The notes under the pieces were generated by a model. The model searched no databases, was not told the origin of the DNA, and was given only the letters and a program-made list of their open reading frames with translations. 64,000 nucleotides of DNA from Paenibacillus sp. SY21-1 (lineage in GTDB: Bacteria > Bacillota > Bacilli > Paenibacillales > Paenibacillaceae), in NCBI RefSeq assembly GCF_005222705.1, contig NZ_STGF01000005.1:186001-250000 (forward strand), written 5' to 3'. This document shows, piece by piece, positions 46,414 through 54,900 of the stretch; position 1 is the stretch's first letter; each line of letters starts with the position of its first letter. Made by a program: the position numbers and the translations under genes.

Positions 46414-46743
46414 TGGAAGCAAACGGCAACGTCTGCCTCTTTTGGCGAAGGTGACTTATCATAAAAAAACCGCTGGAAAAGCTGTCATGGCGATTTCAGC
46501 GGTTTTTGCCGTGCTGGCGGAAGTAAGCGCCGGGGCGCAACTTCATAATCAGCGCTTGACGGAAAACAGAGCTTAGCTGAGGAGGAAAGGGATGCTGGAG
46601 AACCGCCGGAGGTCGTCTTTAAAGGCCCATTCCAACCATAGCTTCCATGTATGAAAGGAATTCTGGAAATGTGGATAACCTGTATTTGCATAAAATAACG
46701 TAGAGCGCAACGACGCTCCGCTGGATCGGAAGGGGGCAAGCCA
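46414..46743. other. Intergenic region
   Basis: Apart from the terminator at 46465-46507 no gene or clear promoter is seen before the small membrane protein gene. Confidence 0.5.
46465..46507 (+). terminator. Rho-independent terminator after GH127
   Basis: AAAAACCGCTG (46465-46475) pairs with CAGCGGTTTTT (46497-46507), with AAA/TTT adding to the stem. Confidence 0.85.
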
Positions 46744-47022
46744 ATGAATCGATTGAAAAAAGCGCTCGACCGGCTGCTGATTTTTGCATTCATTGTTTTT
46801 GTTGCGGTTCCCGCACTTGTGTTTGCGGTGCTTGTCGTAGAGCTAAAGCAGCTTAAAGAGCCGGGAATGCTGATGCTGGCGACAGTTGTCGTCCTGATCG
46901 CGCTTATCATCTGGTACGAATTAAGCCGTCCTGCGGCCACGCCCGATGATTCGCCCCCTCCTTCGCTGGAGGAGCTGTATCGCGAACTTGGACTGGAGGA
47001 CGATGGGGGCAAGCCTAAATAA
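46744..47022 (+). CDS. Small membrane protein, two transmembrane segments
   Basis: 92 residues, family not recognised. Basic start (MNRLKKALDR), two hydrophobic stretches (LLIFAFIVFVAVPALVFAV and MLMLATVVVLIALIIWY) and an acidic tail with SLEELYRELGLEDDGG, which looks like a short-protein C-terminal helix. GGAAGGGGGCAAG precedes the ATG. It lies between GH127 and kduI on the same strand. Function unknown. Confidence 0.7.
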   Translation: MNRLKKALDRLLIFAFIVFVAVPALVFAVLVVELKQLKEPGMLMLATVVVLIALIIWYELSRPAATPDDSPPPSLEELYRELGLEDDGGKPK

Positions 47023-47126
47023 ACAGATGCGAGCTGCGCCGCTTGAAAGCAAGTTTGGCGAGCAGCGATCAGGCAAGGCACAGGGGAAAAATCGAGAAGG
47101 CAGCATGATGAAAATTTTCTGTTTAT

Positions 47127-47159
47127 GTTCGTAAATGTGTGTTATGATATAAAACGAAC
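47127..47159 (+). promoter_or_regulatory. kduI promoter with inverted repeat
   Basis: A -10-like TATGAT (47143-47148) lies inside GTTCGT (47127-47132) and ACGAAC (47154-47159), an exact inverted repeat. The following CGATAACAAAC adds another TCG/TTATCG-like half. This suits a DeoR-type repressor such as the one encoded downstream. Confidence 0.45.
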
Positions 47160-47190
47160 GATAACAAACTTATTAGGAGGTTTTATCCCC

Positions 47191-48021
47191 ATGGAAGTAC
47201 GTCACACTACCAATCCTACCGATGTGAAGCAATATACAACTGAGCGTCTGCGCAGCGAATTTCTGATTGAAAGCCTGTTTGTGCAGGAGCAAATTAAAAT
47301 GACATATACGCATTATGACCGCATGGTCGTTGGCGGCGCTTTTCCGGTGAAGGAAACATTGACGCTTGAAGCCGCAGAAACGCTTAAAACCGAGTATTTC
47401 CTGGAGCGCCGCGAAATCGGTTTTCTGAATATCGGCGGGCCTGCCGTTATTACGGTTGACGGCGAGCAATATGAGCTGGACAAGCTTGATGTTCTTTATG
47501 TAGGCAAAGGCAAGCGCGATGTGAAGGTAGCGAGCAAGGATTCCGCGAATCCTACAAAGCTGTATTTCTGTTCGGCGCTCGCGCACAAGGAAATCGAAAC
47601 GCGCAAAATGACGATGGAGGAAGCGAATCCGACGCATCTTGGCTCCCAGGAGACGTCGAATGAGCGGATTCTTTACAAATACATTCACAATGACGGCATT
47701 CAAAGCTGTCAGCTGATGCTTGGCGTGACAAGCCTGCAAACAGGCAGCGTATGGAACACGATGCCATCCCACGTTCATGACCGCCGGATGGAAGCTTATC
47801 TGTACTTCGACATGAAGGACGATACGCGCATTTTCCATATGATGGGCGAGCCGTCGGAAACCAGACATCTGGTTGTTGCGAACGAGCAAGCGATTATTTC
47901 GCCGCCGTGGTCGATTCATTCGGGCGTTGGCACGAGCAACTACACGTTCTGCTGGTCGATGGCCGGCGAGAACTACACGTTCACGGATATGGACGCAGTA
48001 CCTGCAAGCGAGCTAAAATAG
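47191..48021 (+). CDS. kduI: 5-keto-4-deoxyuronate isomerase
   Basis: 276 residues, exact family length. KduI converts 5-keto-4-deoxyuronate (from unsaturated galacturonate) to 2,5-diketo-3-deoxygluconate. Cupin zinc site: MPSHVHDRRMEAYLYFDM supplies two His and a Glu, and PPWSIHSGVGTSNYTFCWSM the third His. The family starts MEVRHTTNPTDVKQYTTERL. ATG 47191 follows TTAGGAGG; an earlier ATG has no ribosome site. First gene of a unit with the DeoR gene and kduD. Confidence 0.96.
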   Translation: MEVRHTTNPTDVKQYTTERLRSEFLIESLFVQEQIKMTYTHYDRMVVGGAFPVKETLTLEAAETLKTEYFLERREIGFLNIGGPAVITVDGEQYELDKLDVLYVGKGKRDVKVASKDSANPTKLYFCSALAHKEIETRKMTMEEANPTHLGSQETSNERILYKYIHNDGIQSCQLMLGVTSLQTGSVWNTMPSHVHDRRMEAYLYFDMKDDTRIFHMMGEPSETRHLVVANEQAIISPPWSIHSGVGTSNYTFCWSMAGENYTFTDMDAVPASELK

Positions 48022-48046
48022 ATTCATTCGCTACAGGGGGTGCAAT

Positions 48047-48844
48047 ATGCTTGCTGCAGAACGGCATCGCAAAATAATCGAAAAGCTGGAGCTGCTGGGC
48101 GCTGTCAAGGTGTCGGAGCTGAGCGAGCAATTCGGAGTTACGGAAAAAACGGTCCGCGAGGATCTCGAAAAGCTGGAGGAAAAGGGACTGCTGCGCCGTA
48201 CGCACGGCGGAGCTGTGCTGGAGCAAAGCGGCGAGGACAGCCTGCTGCCGCTTCAATTCCCGAACAGCAAGCATCAGCAGGAGAAGGCGGCAATCGCCTC
48301 TCTTGCGGTGAGCTGTATCGAATCCGGCGATATTATTGCGCTGGATGCGGGCAGCACGACGCTGGAGATGGCCAAGCAGCTGCCGAATATGCCGGTCACG
48401 GTGTTGACGAACGACCTGCTTATTATTCGCGAGCTCACGGCGAAGGATCAAGTGCGCCTTGTTATACCGGGGGGCTACCGTCAGCACAACGTGCTCATCG
48501 GGGCCGAATCGTATGACTGGATCAAGCGTCTTAATGTGCACAAGCTGTTTTTGTCGACGACCGGCATTCATTTGGAATACGGCTTAACCATTTTTACAGA
48601 AGAGCTGGCCAAGCTTAAAAGGCTGTATATGGAGCATGCCAAAACCGTTTACTGCCTCGCGGATTACAGCAAGTTTGGCAAAGGCGCGCTTATAACGTAT
48701 GCGGGTCTAAGCGACATTGACTGCATTATTACGGATGAGCGGCTTGAGCAGGAGACGGTGGCGCTTTATGAGTCGCATGGCGTGAAGATGCTTCAAGCTC
48801 CGCTGCAAGGCGGAAGGAAATCGAAGGGGAAGGGGCAAGCATAA
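48047..48844 (+). CDS. DeoR-family transcriptional regulator (kdu operon)
   Basis: 265 residues. N-terminal winged helix (RHRKIIEKLELLGAVKVSEL, then FGVTEKTVREDLEKLEEKGL and RRTHGGAVL) and a C-terminal sugar-phosphate-sensing domain (IALDAGSTTLEMAKQL). It lies between kduI and kduD, 25 bases after kduI, so it is part of the operon and most likely an autoregulated repressor that senses a phosphorylated KDG-pathway intermediate. GGGGGTGCAAT precedes the ATG. DNA target is probably the inverted repeat at 47127. Confidence 0.92.
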   Translation: MLAAERHRKIIEKLELLGAVKVSELSEQFGVTEKTVREDLEKLEEKGLLRRTHGGAVLEQSGEDSLLPLQFPNSKHQQEKAAIASLAVSCIESGDIIALDAGSTTLEMAKQLPNMPVTVLTNDLLIIRELTAKDQVRLVIPGGYRQHNVLIGAESYDWIKRLNVHKLFLSTTGIHLEYGLTIFTEELAKLKRLYMEHAKTVYCLADYSKFGKGALITYAGLSDIDCIITDERLEQETVALYESHGVKMLQAPLQGGRKSKGKGQA

Positions 48845-48846
48845 GC

Positions 48847-49602
48847 ATGAGTTATTTTGATTTGACTGGCAAGGTTGCCGTTGTAACCGGCGCAGGAAGA
48901 GGCCTTGGCGAAGCCATCGCCCTCGGACTCGCGCAAGCTGGAGCGGACGTCGCATTCGTGACGAACCGGACACCGGCCGACAAGGGTGTTGCGGCAGCGG
49001 AAGCGCTTGGACGCAAGGCGATTAGCATTCAGGCGGACGTGTCCGACCGTTCGGCGTTGCCGGGCATTATCGACCGTACGATCGAGGCCTTTGGCCGTAT
49101 CGATATACTTGTAAACAACGCGGGCATTATTCGCCGTACGCCTGCTGCTGACCATAGCTACGAGGACTGGCAGGAGGTAATCGACGTAAACCTGAATTCG
49201 GTATTCGTGCTCAGTCAGCTTGCCGGCAAACATATGATTGAGCAGGGCTCGGGCAAAATTATTAATATCGCATCGATGCTTTCCTATCAGGGCGGAATCA
49301 ACGTGCCAGGCTACACATCGAGCAAGCATGCGGTAGCCGGTCTGACGAAGGCGCTGGCGAGCGAGTGGGCGAGCAAGGGCGTTCAGGTTAATGCGATTGC
49401 TCCGGGCTATATGAGCACGGACAATACGGAAGCGCTCCGCGAGGACCCTGTGCGCAGCACGCAAATTTTGCAGCGTATTCCGGCAGGCCGCTGGGGCACA
49501 TCCGAGGATCTGGCCGGTCCGGCGGTGTTCCTCGCTTCCCAAGCTTCCGATTATATGAATGGGCATATACTGGCTGTCGACGGCGGATGGCTCGTTCGAT
49601 AG
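48847..49602 (+). CDS. kduD: 2-dehydro-3-deoxy-D-gluconate 5-dehydrogenase
   Basis: 251 residues of the SDR family, starting FDLTGKVAVVTGAGRGLGEA, then NNAGIIRR, Ser in NIASMLSYQGG, YTSSKHAVAGLTKALASEWA with the Tyr/Lys pair, and AIAPGYMSTDNTEALREDP. KduD reduces 2,5-diketo-3-deoxygluconate to 2-keto-3-deoxygluconate. Its place in the kduI operon decides between KduD and other glucose-dehydrogenase-like SDRs. A GGGG-rich ribosome site lies in the end of the DeoR gene, two bases from its stop. kdgK/kdgA are not in the window. Confidence 0.94.
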   Translation: MSYFDLTGKVAVVTGAGRGLGEAIALGLAQAGADVAFVTNRTPADKGVAAAEALGRKAISIQADVSDRSALPGIIDRTIEAFGRIDILVNNAGIIRRTPAADHSYEDWQEVIDVNLNSVFVLSQLAGKHMIEQGSGKIINIASMLSYQGGINVPGYTSSKHAVAGLTKALASEWASKGVQVNAIAPGYMSTDNTEALREDPVRSTQILQRIPAGRWGTSEDLAGPAVFLASQASDYMNGHILAVDGGWLVR

Positions 49603-49615
49603 CAAGGCGCAAGCA

Positions 49616-49664
49616 AAGCTGTTTCCTTGGCGGTCTGTGGACTGCACGGGAAACGGCTTTTTTT
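49616..49664 (+). terminator. Rho-independent terminator after kduD
   Basis: AAGCTGTTTCC pairs with GGAAACGGCTT (one G-U), followed by a run of T. Confidence 0.85.
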
Positions 49665-49758
49665 GTGATGATAACGAGGAGCGGCGACGATTACTTTTTT
49701 GATGATTTAGATTACCATTGTTTATGTCGTCGCCACGTTTAATCGTCTACAATAATCA

Positions 49759-49772
49759 TGTAAGCACTTACA
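49759..49772 (+). promoter_or_regulatory. Possible cre/LacI-type operator
   Basis: TGTAAGCACTTACA has perfect six-base arms and matches the cre consensus TGWAAGCGYTWNCA in 13 of 14 positions; the central CG is CA. It lies just after a -10-like TACAAT (49748-49753), upstream of the substrate-binding lipoprotein gene. Confidence 0.45.
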
Positions 49773-49799
49773 AAATAGAGTCGATACAGGAGGTCAAGC

Positions 49800-51137
49800 A
49801 TGTTGAACAAAAAGCTTGCGCTAGTAGCTGTTCTTGCCTTATCGCTTGTTTTCAGCGGGTGTTCATCAAAAAACGGGGGCAGCGCCGAGCCCTCACAAAC
49901 GGATAAAACGGCCGGGGGAGCGGCAGGGGAGCAAATCGAGCTGCGGATGACCTGGTGGGGCTCCCAAACCCGGCATGATTTGACGACCAAGGCGTTGGAG
50001 CTGTTTGAATCCAAGCATCCCAATATAACAATCAAGCCGGAATACTCGGGCTGGGATGGATATTTTGACAAGCTTTCCACCCAAGTGGCAGGGGCCAATG
50101 CGCCAGACCTGATTCAGATGGATTATGCATTTTTGACGGATTACGCAAACCGCGGCTCGTTGCTGGAGCTGGATACGTATACCGAAAGCGGAGAGCTCTC
50201 CAAGGATCATATCGATCCGAGTATGCTTGCGGCAGGCTCAATCAACGGCAAATTGTATGCCATTGCGCTGGGAGTCAATGCGCCAGGCGTTGTCTATAGC
50301 GCGAAGCTGTTCAAGGAGCTAGGCATCGAAGACCCCGGCGAGGACTGGACATGGGAGGAGTTTAGCGCGATCGCCGACAAGGTTGCGCAAGGAAGAGGCG
50401 GCGGCTTCGTAGGCTCGGCGGACAACTCGGGTACGTTCAATATTTTTGAAATACTTGTGCGTCAGAACGGCCGAACTTTATTTGCGGACGGTCAGCTTGG
50501 AGCAACGAAGGATGACTTGACCGCATGGTTTACGCTGTGGGACAAGCTGCGCGGCAACGGCAGCATTACATCTCCCGAAGCGACGGCTACGATGACGAAC
50601 GCGCTGGAAACGCGTCCTCTTGCGATCGGCACGGCCGGCATGGATTTTATCTGGTCCAACCAAATCACCGCTTTCCAGAACGGAATGAAGGATCAAACGG
50701 ATTCGCTTAAAATTCAGGTCATTCCCCATACGCCAGGCGAAGCGAAAAGCGGCGAGTATTTAAAGCCAAGCCAGTTTATTTCGGGCTATTCTAAATCCAA
50801 GCATCCGAAGGAAGTGGCTATGGTAATCGATTTCCTCGTTAATGATCCTGATGCCGCAGCCATTCTCGGCTCGGAGCGCGGCGTACCGGTCAATTCAAAC
50901 ATCCGGAGCAAAATGATGGAGTCGCTGTCGGATACGGATAAGATGATTTTTGGCTTTATCGATACCGTTTCGCAGCATTCAAGCTCCATTGATCCGCCTT
51001 ATCCTCAAGGCTTCTCGGAAATTGATAAAAACTTTAAAACGTTAAGCGAGCAAATCGCATTTGGTCAAGGCACGATGGACAGCGCCATTGACGATTTCAT
51101 CAACGGAGCCAATCAGATCCTGGGCAAAAGCCAGTAA
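49800..51137 (+). CDS. Sugar ABC transporter substrate-binding lipoprotein
   Basis: 445 residues. Signal of a lipoprotein (LALVAVLALSLVFSGC, Cys about residue 21). The mature protein is of the extracellular solute-binding family 1: LRMTWWGSQTRHDLTTKALE, PDLIQMDYAFLTDYANRGSL, GKLYAIALGVNAPGVVYSAK. It binds an oligosaccharide, probably a pectin-derived one such as a galacturonide or rhamnogalacturonide, given the surrounding genes. AGGAGGTC precedes the ATG. Followed by two permease genes; no ATPase gene, as usual for such importers that share MsmX. Confidence 0.92.
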   Translation: MLNKKLALVAVLALSLVFSGCSSKNGGSAEPSQTDKTAGGAAGEQIELRMTWWGSQTRHDLTTKALELFESKHPNITIKPEYSGWDGYFDKLSTQVAGANAPDLIQMDYAFLTDYANRGSLLELDTYTESGELSKDHIDPSMLAAGSINGKLYAIALGVNAPGVVYSAKLFKELGIEDPGEDWTWEEFSAIADKVAQGRGGGFVGSADNSGTFNIFEILVRQNGRTLFADGQLGATKDDLTAWFTLWDKLRGNGSITSPEATATMTNALETRPLAIGTAGMDFIWSNQITAFQNGMKDQTDSLKIQVIPHTPGEAKSGEYLKPSQFISGYSKSKHPKEVAMVIDFLVNDPDAAAILGSERGVPVNSNIRSKMMESLSDTDKMIFGFIDTVSQHSSSIDPPYPQGFSEIDKNFKTLSEQIAFGQGTMDSAIDDFINGANQILGKSQ

Positions 51138-51250
51138 TTTCCCAAGAGACTTACGGCAACGAGCGCAAGACGGCTTGACCTAAAGACTACCCGGCCGGAT
51201 TTGCCGCCAAAAACGCGGCGGTCCGGCCGATTAGAAGCAGGGGGACTTCC

Positions 51251-52198
51251 ATGACTACTACAACAGTCGAAACGACGAACCGTGGGCGGGGACGTCGCAT
51301 GAAATCAAAGGCGGGCGCTCGTCACGGGTGGGCAGCGCTTTTCTTTTTGGCGCCATGGCTGGTTGGGCTCGTGTGCTTGACGATCGGTCCGATGGTCGCA
51401 TCGCTTTATTTTTCACTGACCGATTACAGCATTCTGGCAAGTCCGGCATGGGTCGGGCTGGACAACTATTTGACGATGTTCGGCAGCGACAAGCTGTTTC
51501 TGACTTCTCTTATCGTGACGTTCAAATATGTATTCATATCGGTGCCGCTCAAGCTTGCGTTTGCGCTTGGTGTAGCGCTGCTGCTGAACAAAGGGATTCG
51601 CGGATTGGGGATATACCGTACCGTATACTATATCCCGTCCCTGCTTGGCGGGAGCATCGCCATTGCCGTGCTGTGGCGCAAAATGCTGGGCGGCGACGGC
51701 TTGCTGAATCAGGTGCTGCTAAAAATCGGCATTCATGCGCCAGATTGGGTAGGCAATCCGAAATACGCGATTTATTCCATTATCATGCTGTCAGTGTGGC
51801 AATTCGGTTCCTCCATGATTATTTTTTTGGCCGGACTGAAGCAAATACCGAGCGATTATTACGAAGCGTCCTCTGTTGACGGGGCAAGCCGTCTTCGCCA
51901 GTTTTTCAGCATCACGGTGCCGATTCTGACGCCGGTCATTTTTTTTAATCTGGTCATGCAAATTATTACATCGTTCCAATCGTTCACCCAGGCGTTTGTC
52001 ATCAGCAACGGAAGCGGAGGGCCTTTAAATTCGACCCTTATGTATTCGCTCTATCTGTACAAAAAAGGCTTTTCGTTTTTTCAGATGGGCTATGCTTCCG
52101 CCATGGCTTGGGTGCTGCTCGTATTGATCGGCTTTTTTACATTTTTGGTGTTCCGCTCCAGCAAGTCGTGGGTTCATTATGAGGATGGGGGGAAATAA
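51251..52198 (+). CDS. Sugar ABC transporter permease (MalF-type)
   Basis: 315 residues with six membrane segments after a basic amino end; segments include GWAALFFLAPWLVGLVCLTI and SIIMLSVWQFGSSMIIFLAG. The coupling loop is YYEASSVDGASRLRQFFSIT (EAA motif). It forms the channel with the permease that starts two bases after its stop codon. AGCAGGGGGAC is upstream. Confidence 0.92.
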   Translation: MTTTTVETTNRGRGRRMKSKAGARHGWAALFFLAPWLVGLVCLTIGPMVASLYFSLTDYSILASPAWVGLDNYLTMFGSDKLFLTSLIVTFKYVFISVPLKLAFALGVALLLNKGIRGLGIYRTVYYIPSLLGGSIAIAVLWRKMLGGDGLLNQVLLKIGIHAPDWVGNPKYAIYSIIMLSVWQFGSSMIIFLAGLKQIPSDYYEASSVDGASRLRQFFSITVPILTPVIFFNLVMQIITSFQSFTQAFVISNGSGGPLNSTLMYSLYLYKKGFSFFQMGYASAMAWVLLVLIGFFTFLVFRSSKSWVHYEDGGK

Positions 52199-52200
52199 CG

Positions 52201-53055
52201 ATGAAGGAAGCGCTTGGTCATTCAACATTCGCAGGCGTATGGTTTAAACATGCAGCGATTATTGCGATCGCTTTCGTCATGCTGTACCCCGTTCTTTGGA
52301 TGGTGGGAAGCTCGTTCAAGCCGGGTCACCTTATTTTTTCGGAAATCGGGTTATGGCCTGAGCAATGGGCCTGGGGCAATTACACTTCGGGCTGGAATGG
52401 CATTCAGGGCAACCCGTTTTCACGCTTTCTCGGCAATTCGCTGCTGATTTCGCTTGGTGCGGTGCTTGGCAACGTGGTTACCTGCTCCATGGCCGCATTC
52501 GCGTTTGCCAGACTGAACTTTCGCTTTAAGACGCTTTGTTTTGCGCTGATGCTCGTAACGATTATGCTGCCTCATCATGTGACGCTGATCCCGCAATATA
52601 TCATGTTTAACCAGCTTGGCTGGGTAAACAGCTATTTGCCGCTTGTTGTGCCCAAATGGCTGGCTACGGACGCGTTTTTTATTTTTTTGACGGTGCAATT
52701 TATTCGCGGCTTGCCGCGCGAGCTCGATGAAGCCGCTACGATCGACGGCTGCGGGCCGATTCAGATCTATTGGCGGGTCATTATTCCGCTTGCCGTTCCC
52801 GCGCTTGTTACGACGACGATTTTCACCTTTTTATGGACCTGGGACGACTTTTTCAGCCAGCTCATCTATTTAAGCGACGCCACCAAATTCACAGTGCCGC
52901 TTGGGCTGCGCCTGTTCCTCGACTCCAGCTCGCAATCGGATTGGGGGCCCATGTTCGCCATGTCGGTGCTTTCGCTTGTCCCTTGCTTTATTATTTTTAT
53001 CGTTTGCCAAAAATACTTCGTTGAAGGGATTGCGACATCGGGCATAAAGGGATAA
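52201..53055 (+). CDS. Sugar ABC transporter permease (MalG-type)
   Basis: 284 residues with six membrane segments (AIIAIAFVMLYPVLWMVGSS at the start). Coupling loop: ELDEAATIDGCGPIQIYWRV, followed by IIPLAVPALVTTTIFTFLW. GAGGATGGGGGG overlaps the previous gene's end and serves as ribosome site. Partner of the MalF-type permease. Confidence 0.93.
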   Translation: MKEALGHSTFAGVWFKHAAIIAIAFVMLYPVLWMVGSSFKPGHLIFSEIGLWPEQWAWGNYTSGWNGIQGNPFSRFLGNSLLISLGAVLGNVVTCSMAAFAFARLNFRFKTLCFALMLVTIMLPHHVTLIPQYIMFNQLGWVNSYLPLVVPKWLATDAFFIFLTVQFIRGLPRELDEAATIDGCGPIQIYWRVIIPLAVPALVTTTIFTFLWTWDDFFSQLIYLSDATKFTVPLGLRLFLDSSSQSDWGPMFAMSVLSLVPCFIIFIVCQKYFVEGIATSGIKG

Positions 53056-53091
53056 ACTCGGGATACTTCAATTGGTTAGGGTGATCGCGAA

Positions 53092-54900
53092 ATGCGAATA
53101 AACGGCTTTTCATCGAGGCGAACCGTCCTGCAGCGCAGCAAGCTGTCGACCCTTATGCTGGTATGCTTTCTCGGATTGAATCTGATTGTTTTGCTCGCGA
53201 TTATAGGGCTTGCATACCGCTCCTTCTCGGATGCGGCGTTTACGGAAATCAGCAAGGCCCGTCTGGCGCTGCTCAATGAAAGCACGAACCGCGGCTTTGA
53301 TTTTATTACGGATATTACGAGCACAGCCTATTCGGTTGTCAGCAATAAAGAAGTGAAGGAGCAGCTCGAGAGCGCTCCCGAGTCGAAATATGACGCGCTG
53401 GTCAGAAGACGCGAGCTGTCCGATCTACTCCACCATATGCTGGTCGTGAATACCGGGATCAGCTCCATTGAAATTTATACGGACGTGTACAACGAGGTGC
53501 CCTACAGTGCAACCGATCTCGTTTTTCCGATTCGAAATTTAAAGGAAAATGCCTGGTTTGGCGGACTCGGACAAGCGGATGCCGTTTGGATTCCCGATAG
53601 CGAAAGCGCTTCCTCGCATTCCTTGATCGGCTATGCCCAGCATATGTTCGACAGCAAAGGAAAAACGATGGGCTATCTGGTGATCCGGATGTCCCAGCAA
53701 GCTGTTCTCGGCAATTTCGCCGATGTTCCGCTCGTGCTGGAGGGGCAAGTGCTCATTGTCGATACGGCGGGCAACGTAATCGTGAAGGTGAACGAGCCGA
53801 AATATGGGAACGAGGAGCCGGTGCTAGACAAGGAATGGCTGGACCGCCAGGCGAGAAACGGGGACGACGGATATGAGGTCATTCGCAAAGGAGACCGTTC
53901 CTATCTGGCATTGTATACAAAGCCGACCTCCATCCATTGGCGGCTGGTGCAAACGATTCCGACAAGCGCCTTGCTGGCCTCCACCTATAAAGCGGGGTGG
54001 TATGTGCTTTGGATCGGCCTGTTCGGGCTGCTGCTGTCGGGTTTGCTCGCATACCTGTTCGTCTACAATATGATTCGTCCTCTTCGGAGGCTGATGATGG
54101 AAATGAAGAGGCTGGAGCGGGGCGATTTCAATGCGCAGGCGACGAGCGCCTTCACGGAGGAATACGCCCAGCTTTCCTACAGCTTTAACCATATGGTATC
54201 GCGGATCAAGGATGCGATGGAGCATGTGCGCAGGGAAAACAAGGCGAAGCGGGACGCGCAGACCAGTCTGCTTGAAGCGCAGATCAAGCCGCACTTTTTG
54301 TACAACACGCTGGATATGATTCATTGGCGGGCGCTTGATTATAAGGCGCAGGACATCAGCCAAATGATTACCCAGCTTGGCAAGCTGCTGCGTATCGGCC
54401 TCAGCGGCGGTCAAATCTTTATTCGCGTGCGCGACGAGCTCGAGCATGCGCGCTGCTACATTGGCATCCAGAAGGAACGTTTGCCGTTTTCGATCAAGTA
54501 CGAGGAAGTGATTGAACCGGAAACGAGAGGGTATTTTATTCCCAAAATCATTTTGCAGCCACTTATTGAAAACGCGGTTATTCATGGCAAGCCCGAGGAA
54601 GCAGCAGATACGCTGCATATCAGATTGACCGTAAAACGGCTGAGCTTGCCGGGCCAGAGGCCGGTGCTGGAGCTTGCGCTGCTAGATAACGGCAAGGGCT
54701 TGCCGGAGAACTGGAGGATGGAGAACGCGACAGGCATAGGCATTCGCAACGTGCAGCAGCGCATTCAGCTTTATTGCGGGTCGGTCTACGGTTTGCAGGC
54801 GGAAAATGCAGCCAATGGCGGTGTGCGGGTCGTTATCCGACTTCCGATTATCGAAACGGACGAGCAGTTAAAACGGATGCTGGATGGTGAAAGCGGATGA
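53092..54900 (+). CDS. Sensor histidine kinase, YesM-type
   Basis: 602 residues. TM1 near residues 20-45 (TLMLVCFLGLNLIVLLAIIG), an extracellular sensing domain to about 300, TM2 (LWIGLFGLLLSGLLAYLFVY), a HAMP domain, then the HisKA_7TM-less kinase of the LytS/YesM type with phosphorylated His401 in QIKPHFLYNTLDMIHW and the ATP-binding NAVIHGKPEE, DNGKGLP, GIGIRNVQQRI. Likely senses the sugar or the loaded binding protein. The ribosome site is weak (AGGGTGAT). Its last codons overlap the response regulator start. Confidence 0.93.
   Translation: MRINGFSSRRTVLQRSKLSTLMLVCFLGLNLIVLLAIIGLAYRSFSDAAFTEISKARLALLNESTNRGFDFITDITSTAYSVVSNKEVKEQLESAPESKYDALVRRRELSDLLHHMLVVNTGISSIEIYTDVYNEVPYSATDLVFPIRNLKENAWFGGLGQADAVWIPDSESASSHSLIGYAQHMFDSKGKTMGYLVIRMSQQAVLGNFADVPLVLEGQVLIVDTAGNVIVKVNEPKYGNEEPVLDKEWLDRQARNGDDGYEVIRKGDRSYLALYTKPTSIHWRLVQTIPTSALLASTYKAGWYVLWIGLFGLLLSGLLAYLFVYNMIRPLRRLMMEMKRLERGDFNAQATSAFTEEYAQLSYSFNHMVSRIKDAMEHVRRENKAKRDAQTSLLEAQIKPHFLYNTLDMIHWRALDYKAQDISQMITQLGKLLRIGLSGGQIFIRVRDELEHARCYIGIQKERLPFSIKYEEVIEPETRGYFIPKIILQPLIENAVIHGKPEEAADTLHIRLTVKRLSLPGQRPVLELALLDNGKGLPENWRMENATGIGIRNVQQRIQLYCGSVYGLQAENAANGGVRVVIRLPIIETDEQLKRMLDGESG

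Noticed and set aside
46485..47081. 198-codon minus-strand frame with Ser/Pro-rich product
   Set aside because: It is antisense to the small membrane protein gene at 46744, which has a ribosome site and membrane pattern; the minus product is low-complexity and has no ribosome site.
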